Of a stretch of 64,000 nucleotides of DNA, positions 60,085 through 64,000 are shown in pieces. The notes under the pieces were generated by a model. It was not told the origin of the DNA, searched no databases, and saw only the letters and a list, made by a program, of their open reading frames with translations. Both the position numbers and the translations under genes were made by a program. The stretch is from Aquincola tertiaricarbonis (GTDB taxonomy: Bacteria > Pseudomonadota > Gammaproteobacteria > Burkholderiales > Burkholderiaceae_C): the NCBI RefSeq assembly GCF_000969605.1, contig NZ_JZUE01000008.1, forward strand, positions 124,001 through 188,000, read 5' to 3'. How positions within the stretch are numbered: the stretch's first letter is position 1; the number at the start of each line of letters is the position of its first letter.

Positions 60085-60573
60085 ATGCATTCTTCCGGCA
60101 TCCACGAGTTCGAGGCCACCGCGATCGACGGCCGCCCGGTGCGGCTGGCCGATCACCGCGGCCAGGTGCTGCTGATCGTCAACACCGCCAGCCAATGCGG
60201 CTTCACGCCCCAGTTTGCGGGGCTGGAACAGCTGTGGACCACCTACGGGCCGCGTGGCCTGGTGGTGCTGGGCTTTCCCAGCAACGAGTTCGGCGGCCAG
60301 GACCCGGGCAGCAACGAGCAGATCGCCTCCTTCTGCAGTCTGAACTACGGCGTGAGCTTTCCGATGATGGCCAAGGTCAAGGTCAACGGCGCCGAAGCCC
60401 ACCCGCTGTGGCGCTGGCTCACGGCCGAGGCGCCGGGGCTGCTAGGCACCAAGTCGATCAAGTGGAACTTCACCAAGTTCCTGGTGGGGCGCGACGGCCA
60501 GGTGATCCGCCGCTATGCGCCCACCGACAAGCCCGAAGCCCTGGCGGCCGACATCGAGGCCGCCCTCGGATAA
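60085..60573 (+). CDS. Glutathione peroxidase (cysteine type)
   Basis: A 162-residue thiol peroxidase of the GPx family. NTASQCGFTPQ holds the peroxidatic Cys38, with LGFPSNEFGGQDPGSNEQI (the Gln) and KWNFTKFLV (Trp, Asn) completing the tetrad. It reduces hydroperoxides, most likely with thioredoxin in bacteria. The start at 60085 follows from similarity; the open frame extends upstream through non-coding sequence. It is followed by the aminotransferase 23 bases later. Confidence 0.92.
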   Translation: MHSSGIHEFEATAIDGRPVRLADHRGQVLLIVNTASQCGFTPQFAGLEQLWTTYGPRGLVVLGFPSNEFGGQDPGSNEQIASFCSLNYGVSFPMMAKVKVNGAEAHPLWRWLTAEAPGLLGTKSIKWNFTKFLVGRDGQVIRRYAPTDKPEALAADIEAALG

Positions 60574-60596
60574 TCGTTTTTCTTGCGGAGAAACCC

Positions 60597-61790
60597 ATGT
60601 TCCAGCACATCGAATCCTATGCCGGCGACCCCATCCTGGGCCTGAACGACGCCTTCCAGAAGGACCCGCGCCCGAACAAGGCCAACCTGTCGATCGGCAT
60701 CTACTTCGACGACGCCGGCCGCATCCCGGTGCTGGACTGCGTGCGCCAGGCCGAGCAGCAGCTGGTGGACGAAGGCGGCGCCAAGTCCTACCTGCCGATG
60801 GAAGGCATGGCGGCCTGCCGCAAGGCGGTGCAGGAGCTGCTGTTCGGCGCCGGCCACGAGGCCGTGACCAGCGGCCGCATCGCCACGCTGCAGACCGTGG
60901 GCTCCAGCGGCGGCCTGAAGGTGGGCGGCGACTTCATCAAGCGCTGGCTGCCCGACGCGCAGGTGTACGTCAGCGACCCCACCTGGGACAACCACCGCGC
61001 GATGTTCGAAGGCTGCGGCCTGACGGTGAACACCTACCCGTACTACGACCCCGCCACCGGCGGCGTGAAGTTCGGCGCCATGCTGGAAGCCATCCAGAAG
61101 CTGCCGCGCGGCAGCATCGTGCTGCTGCATGCCTGCTGCCACAACCCGACCGGCGTGGACCTGAGCCCGGCGCAATGGGAGCAGCTGGTGCCGGTGCTGA
61201 AGGCCGGCGGCCTTCTGCCCTACCTGGACCTGGCCTACCAGGGTTATGGCGACGGCATCGAGGAAGACGCCTTCGCCGTGCGTGCACTGGCCAGCGCGGG
61301 CCTGTCGTTCTTCATCGCCAACTCGTTCAGCAAGAGCATGAGCCTGTACGGTGAGCGTGCCGGCGCGCTGAGCGTGGTGTGCCAGGACGCGGCCGAGGCC
61401 GAGCTGGTGCTGGGCCAGCTCCGCGCCACGGTGCGCCGCAACTATTCCAGCCCGCCGCTGCACCCGGGCGCCGTGGTGGCCCGCGTGCTGAACGACCCGG
61501 CGCTGCGCGCCTCGTGGGAAGCCGACGTGGCGGCGATGCGCGAGCGCATCCTGGCCATGCGCAAGAGCCTGCATGCGGTGCTCTCGGCCAAGCTGCCGGG
61601 CCGCAACTTCGACTACTTCCTCAGCCAGCGCGGCATGTTCAGCTACACCGGCCTGACGCCCGAGCAGGTGGACCGCCTGCGGGAAGACCATGCCGTGTAC
61701 CTGGTGCGCTCGGGCCGCATGTGCGTGGCCGGCCTGTCGACGCGCAACGTGGAAGCCGTGGCCAGCGCCATGGCGGCCGTGCTGGCCTGA
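60597..61790 (+). CDS. tyrB: Aromatic amino acid aminotransferase (TyrB/AspC type)
   Basis: A 397-residue fold type I aminotransferase. IGIYFDDAGRIPVLDCVRQA near the start, LLHACCHNPTGVDLSPAQW for the cofactor pyridine ring, SFSKSMSLYGERAGAL with PLP Lys246, and FSYTGLTPEQVDRLREDHAV at the end all match TyrB/AspC. It transaminates Tyr, Phe or Asp with 2-oxoglutarate. GCGGAG six bases before the ATG is the ribosome binding site. It converges with a LysR gene, ten bases apart. Confidence 0.93.
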   Translation: MFQHIESYAGDPILGLNDAFQKDPRPNKANLSIGIYFDDAGRIPVLDCVRQAEQQLVDEGGAKSYLPMEGMAACRKAVQELLFGAGHEAVTSGRIATLQTVGSSGGLKVGGDFIKRWLPDAQVYVSDPTWDNHRAMFEGCGLTVNTYPYYDPATGGVKFGAMLEAIQKLPRGSIVLLHACCHNPTGVDLSPAQWEQLVPVLKAGGLLPYLDLAYQGYGDGIEEDAFAVRALASAGLSFFIANSFSKSMSLYGERAGALSVVCQDAAEAELVLGQLRATVRRNYSSPPLHPGAVVARVLNDPALRASWEADVAAMRERILAMRKSLHAVLSAKLPGRNFDYFLSQRGMFSYTGLTPEQVDRLREDHAVYLVRSGRMCVAGLSTRNVEAVASAMAAVLA

Positions 61791-61799
61791 CGAGCCTGG

Positions 61800-62762
61800 T
61801 CAGCCGCCACCCGCGGGGTGGCGGCCGCAGGCTTCCAGCACCAGCTGGCGCAGCCATTTGTGCGCCGGCTGGTCGTCATGGCGTGAATGCCACAGCAGCT
61901 CCACCTGCAGGCCACTCATCTGCAGCTCGGCCGGCAGCGGGCGTGTCACCAGGCGCTCGGTGTGGCCGGTGGCGCGCATGAATGAGGTGGGCAGCACCGT
62001 CAGCAGGTCGGAATCCGCTACCACCTGACCCGCGGTGAAGAACTGGTTCACCGCCAGCATCACCCGCCGCTGGCGGCCCAGCGCGGCCAGGGCGGCATCG
62101 ATCGGACCATGGGCCCGGCCCGACAGGCTCACCGACAGGTGCTGCGCGGCGCAGAAGCCGTCGAGCGTCAATTCGCCCTCCGCCAGCGGATGGCCCACGC
62201 GCATCACGCACTGGTATTCGCTCTCGTAGAGCCGCTCGCGGCGCAGCGGTGAGTCCAGCCCCTGGCGCAGGATGGCCATCACGGCGGCGGGGAAGTAGCC
62301 GATCGCCACGTCCACTTCGTTGTTCTCAAGCAACTTGCGCGGATCGCGCGTGGTGAGCGGCAGCACCTGCAGGTTGGCCAGCGCGCCCAGCGCCTCCAGC
62401 CGGGCCACCATCGGCGGCAGCAGGATCACCGCGGTGGCGTCGGCCATCACCATCAGGAAGTTGGCGGTGTCGGTCCGCGGGTCGAAGCCGGCCGGTGCGA
62501 TGGCCTGCTCCAGCTGGGCCAGCGCGGTGCGCACGCTGGGCCACAGCGCCTCTGCCTTGGGCGTGGGCACCACCCCGAAGGCGGTGCGTGTGAGCAGCTC
62601 GTCGCCCAGCATCGTGCGCAGCCGCTTCAGCGCATGGCTCACCGCCGATTGCGACAACGACAGGTTCTCCGCCGCACGGGTGAGGTTGCGCTCGTGCATC
62701 ACGGCGTCGAACACCCGCAGCAGGTTCAGGTCGAGGTGGCGGAAGTTGACGCTGGCCGGCAT
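61800..62762 (-). CDS. LysR-family transcriptional regulator
   Basis: A 320-residue LysR regulator. The winged HTH is at about residues 9-68 (LNLLRVFDAVMHERNLTRAA, SLSQSAVSHALKRLR), then a periplasmic-binding-like effector domain. It has the features of the NodD/SyrM-like branch (FRHLDLNLLRVF). The target is not known; the divergent small gene at 62870 or the convergent tyrB are neighbours, and a short inverted repeat ATGA-n5-TCAT lies just upstream. Its 3' end includes a strong 10-base inverted repeat. Confidence 0.93.
   Translation of the reverse strand: MPASVNFRHLDLNLLRVFDAVMHERNLTRAAENLSLSQSAVSHALKRLRTMLGDELLTRTAFGVVPTPKAEALWPSVRTALAQLEQAIAPAGFDPRTDTANFLMVMADATAVILLPPMVARLEALGALANLQVLPLTTRDPRKLLENNEVDVAIGYFPAAVMAILRQGLDSPLRRERLYESEYQCVMRVGHPLAEGELTLDGFCAAQHLSVSLSGRAHGPIDAALAALGRQRRVMLAVNQFFTAGQVVADSDLLTVLPTSFMRATGHTERLVTRPLPAELQMSGLQVELLWHSRHDDQPAHKWLRQLVLEACGRHPAGGG
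61803..61825. terminator. Ten-base hairpin at the tyrB/LysR convergence
   Basis: GCCGCCACCC (61803-61812) and GGGTGGCGGC (61816-61825) form a perfect stem with a three-base loop, 12 bases after the tyrB stop and inside the LysR 3' end. It is probably the tyrB transcript end, although no T run follows. Confidence 0.55.
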
Positions 62763-62802
62763 GTCATGAACGCCATGAATATCTCATGTGCAGCGAATTC
62801 GC

Positions 62803-62831
62803 TTTAGAAAGGCTAGGGTAAACCCGATACT
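62803..62831 (+). promoter_or_regulatory. Candidate sigma-70 promoter of the small gene at 62870
   Basis: TTTAGA (62803-62808) and GATACT (62826-62831) are separated by exactly 17 bases in an AT-richer stretch; each agrees with four of six consensus bases. Transcription would start near 62838, about 30 bases before the start codon. Confidence 0.45.
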
Positions 62832-62869
62832 ACGTACATCCCACAGACATGAGCCCTAAAGGAGCCGCT

Positions 62870-63088
62870 ATGTCCCACACCACTGCCACCCTGCCCCTGA
62901 AGCCCGCCGCCCCGGCCAAGGCACCCGTCGGTGCATGGCTGCGCAAGGCCGGTGCGGGTGTCTGGAAGGCGCTTGAAGGCGCTGGCCAGCGCCGCGCCGA
63001 AGCCGAGCTGGCCCAGTTTGCCGCACTTCACGCCAGCCAGTTCCCCGAGCTCGCCTCGTTCGCGCGCAAGAACAAGCGCGCCGGCTGA
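62870..63088 (+). CDS. Small hypothetical protein (72 aa)
   Basis: A 72-residue basic protein: an Ala/Pro/Lys-rich first half (LPLKPAAPAKAPVGAWLRK), then a helical, charged second half (GQRRAEAELAQFAALHASQF) and a basic tail (FARKNKRAG). No recognised domain, signal or membrane helix. AAAGGAG five bases upstream makes ATG 62870 the likely start over 62849. It lies divergent from the LysR gene and next to another small gene at 63154, with similar size and charge. Confidence 0.7.
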   Translation: MSHTTATLPLKPAAPAKAPVGAWLRKAGAGVWKALEGAGQRRAEAELAQFAALHASQFPELASFARKNKRAG

Positions 63089-63153
63089 GCCGCCGATCAC
63101 CCCTTATTCCACCCGCCGCTGCCCATCCGGCAGCGCGACTTGAAGGAAACACC

Positions 63154-63396
63154 ATGAGCACGACCAGCAATGTCTTCATCCCCCGCTACCAAGCCACGCC
63201 GCGTGGCGCCAAGCTGGTGGGCCTGATCGTCAGCACGTTCACCAACATCGCCGACCGTCGCCGCGCCGCCAAGCTGGCCGCCACCAAGTCGGTGGAAGCC
63301 GAGGAAGTGCGCCGCTACGCCCGTGGCGTCGCGCGCCACGATCCGGGCTTTGCGGCCGACCTGTTCGCCGCTGCCGACCGCCACACCGGCAACTGA
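63154..63396 (+). CDS. Small hypothetical protein (80 aa)
   Basis: An 80-residue basic protein with an amphipathic N-terminal stretch (GAKLVGLIVSTFTNIADRRR) and a charged C-terminal helix (EEVRRYARGVARHDPGFAAD). I do not recognise a domain. GAAGGAA precedes the ATG by six bases. It starts 65 bases after the preceding small gene, probably on the same transcript, and is followed by a hairpin at 63406-63437. Confidence 0.65.
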   Translation: MSTTSNVFIPRYQATPRGAKLVGLIVSTFTNIADRRRAAKLAATKSVEAEEVRRYARGVARHDPGFAADLFAAADRHTGN

Positions 63397-63405
63397 TCGG
63401 GCTTC

Positions 63406-63437
63406 GGGCATCATCGGGTCCATCACCCGAGATGCCC
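63406..63437 (+). terminator. Hairpin after the two small genes
   Basis: GGGCATC (63406-63412) pairs with GATGCCC (63431-63437), and CGGGT (63415-63419) with ACCCG (63425-63429), around a five-base loop. It lies ten bases after the stop at 63396. The T run is weak, so it may be a rho-assisted or stabilising hairpin. Confidence 0.55.
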
Positions 63438-63511
63438 GGTTCCTGATTGCACCTGCCGTACCGCACCGCTTCGATCGATAGCATCCGCAGGCCCACCGCA
63501 AGGGGGCATGC

Positions 63512-64000
63512 ATGACGCTGTTCCTGGCCCGCTGCCTAGCGGTGCTGGCCTTGACGCTGCTGCTGGCGTCGATGGCCGTCTTTGCGGTACTGGAGCTGTT
63601 GCCGGGCAATGCCGCGCAGCTCATGCTGGGCGCCACCGCCACGCCGGAGGCGCTGGCCGCGCTGGAAAGCCGCCTCGGGCTCAACCAGCCCGCCGCCACC
63701 CGCTATGCGCACTGGGCGCTCGGCCTGCTGCAGGGCCGCACCGGCATCAGCCACTTCTACGACACCCCCTCGTCCGAACTCATCGCCGAACGGCTGGCCG
63801 TGAGCCTGCCGCTGGCCGTCATCGCGATGGCCATCACCACCGTGGTGGCGCTGGGCGTGGGCGTGTATGCCGCCTCCCGCCACCGCCGGCTGGGCGACGT
63901 CGGCGTGATGGCCGTCAGCCAGCTCGGGCTGTCGATTCCCAATTTCTGGCTCGCGATCCTGCTGATCCTGCTTTTCGCGGTGAAGCTGCAGTGGGTCGGC
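63512..64000 (+). CDS. ABC transporter permease (DppB/OppB type), N-terminal part
   Basis: A gene cut by the window end; 163 codons are visible, with no stop. The N-terminal helix (RCLAVLALTLLLASMAVFAV), an ELLPGNAAQLMLG pattern, ESRLGLNQPAATRY and SELIAERLAVSLPLAVIAM match the first permease of peptide/nickel-type ABC importers. AAGGGGGC lies before the ATG at 63512. Partner genes (second permease, ATPases, binding protein) should follow. The substrate is unknown. Confidence 0.85.
   Translation, partial: MTLFLARCLAVLALTLLLASMAVFAVLELLPGNAAQLMLGATATPEALAALESRLGLNQPAATRYAHWALGLLQGRTGISHFYDTPSSELIAERLAVSLPLAVIAMAITTVVALGVGVYAASRHRRLGDVGVMAVSQLGLSIPNFWLAILLILLFAVKLQWVG

Noticed and set aside
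1-64000. Search for tRNA, rRNA, CRISPR arrays, insertion sequences and phage genes
   Set aside because: No tRNA T-loop-like segments, no regular spaced repeats, no transposase or integrase motifs were seen by eye; an automated search would be more sensitive.

Overview
The window is a GC-rich (about 70% G+C), densely coded stretch from a betaproteobacterium, most likely a Burkholderiales member of the Rubrivivax/Leptothrix/Roseateles type. This is inferred from a complete exosortase A (XrtA)/PEP-CTERM-type exopolysaccharide locus, followed by housekeeping genes in a typical Burkholderiales arrangement (zinc-finger CHCC protein next to ilvE, radA, alr and lplT close together). No rRNA, tRNA, CRISPR array or insertion sequence was seen.

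Positions 1-40268 form one very large exopolysaccharide (EPS) locus. It opens with the XrtA-type core on the plus strand: the end of the locus ATPase, polysaccharide deacetylase, FemAB-like acyltransferase, glycosyltransferase, exosortase A fused to an EpsI domain, and a second glycosyltransferase. A minus-strand block follows (GtrA, dolichol-phosphate-type GT2, GT-C membrane transferase) that looks like a lipid-linked glucosylation module. The plus strand resumes with the XrtA amidotransferase, an AlgD-like GDP-mannose dehydrogenase, two GT4 transferases, the O-antigen-ligase-like membrane protein, a second deacetylase, a GT-A transferase, a methyltransferase and an RgpF-like protein. A long minus-strand block (20414-34673) faces it: second RgpF-like protein, Wzx flippase, pyruvyl transferase, two glycosyltransferases, an AsnB-like protein without the glutaminase cysteine, a secreted beta-helix protein, a second acyltransferase, a DegT-like PLP protein, a secreted unknown, two XrtA-associated hydrolases and an acyl carrier protein. 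The XrtA acyl-CoA ligase, a UDP-glucuronate epimerase, UDP-glucose dehydrogenase and the XrtA PLP decarboxylase close the locus.

Together these genes predict an acidic polymer (uronic acids from two dehydrogenases and one epimerase, plus ketal pyruvate), trimmed by deacetylases and methylated. It probably carries an acyl or aminoacyl group made on a dedicated carrier protein. Wzx and the ligase-like protein imply assembly on a lipid carrier at the inner membrane. No PEP-CTERM substrate protein lies in the window, and the initiating transferase and outer-membrane export genes are presumably upstream of position 1.

Positions 40296-64000 hold mostly core-genome genes: rlmJ, an old-yellow-enzyme reductase, an AbrB-type transporter, a MOSC protein, GTP-dependent PEP carboxykinase, a YheT-like hydrolase, purU, an ECF sigma/anti-sigma pair, ilvE, a metallophosphoesterase, radA, a LysE exporter, arfB, a thioesterase, alanine racemase, lplT, a DMT transporter, glutathione peroxidase, an aromatic aminotransferase, a LysR regulator, two small unknown proteins and the start of a peptide-type ABC permease cut by the window end. 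Hairpins mark several convergent gene junctions.
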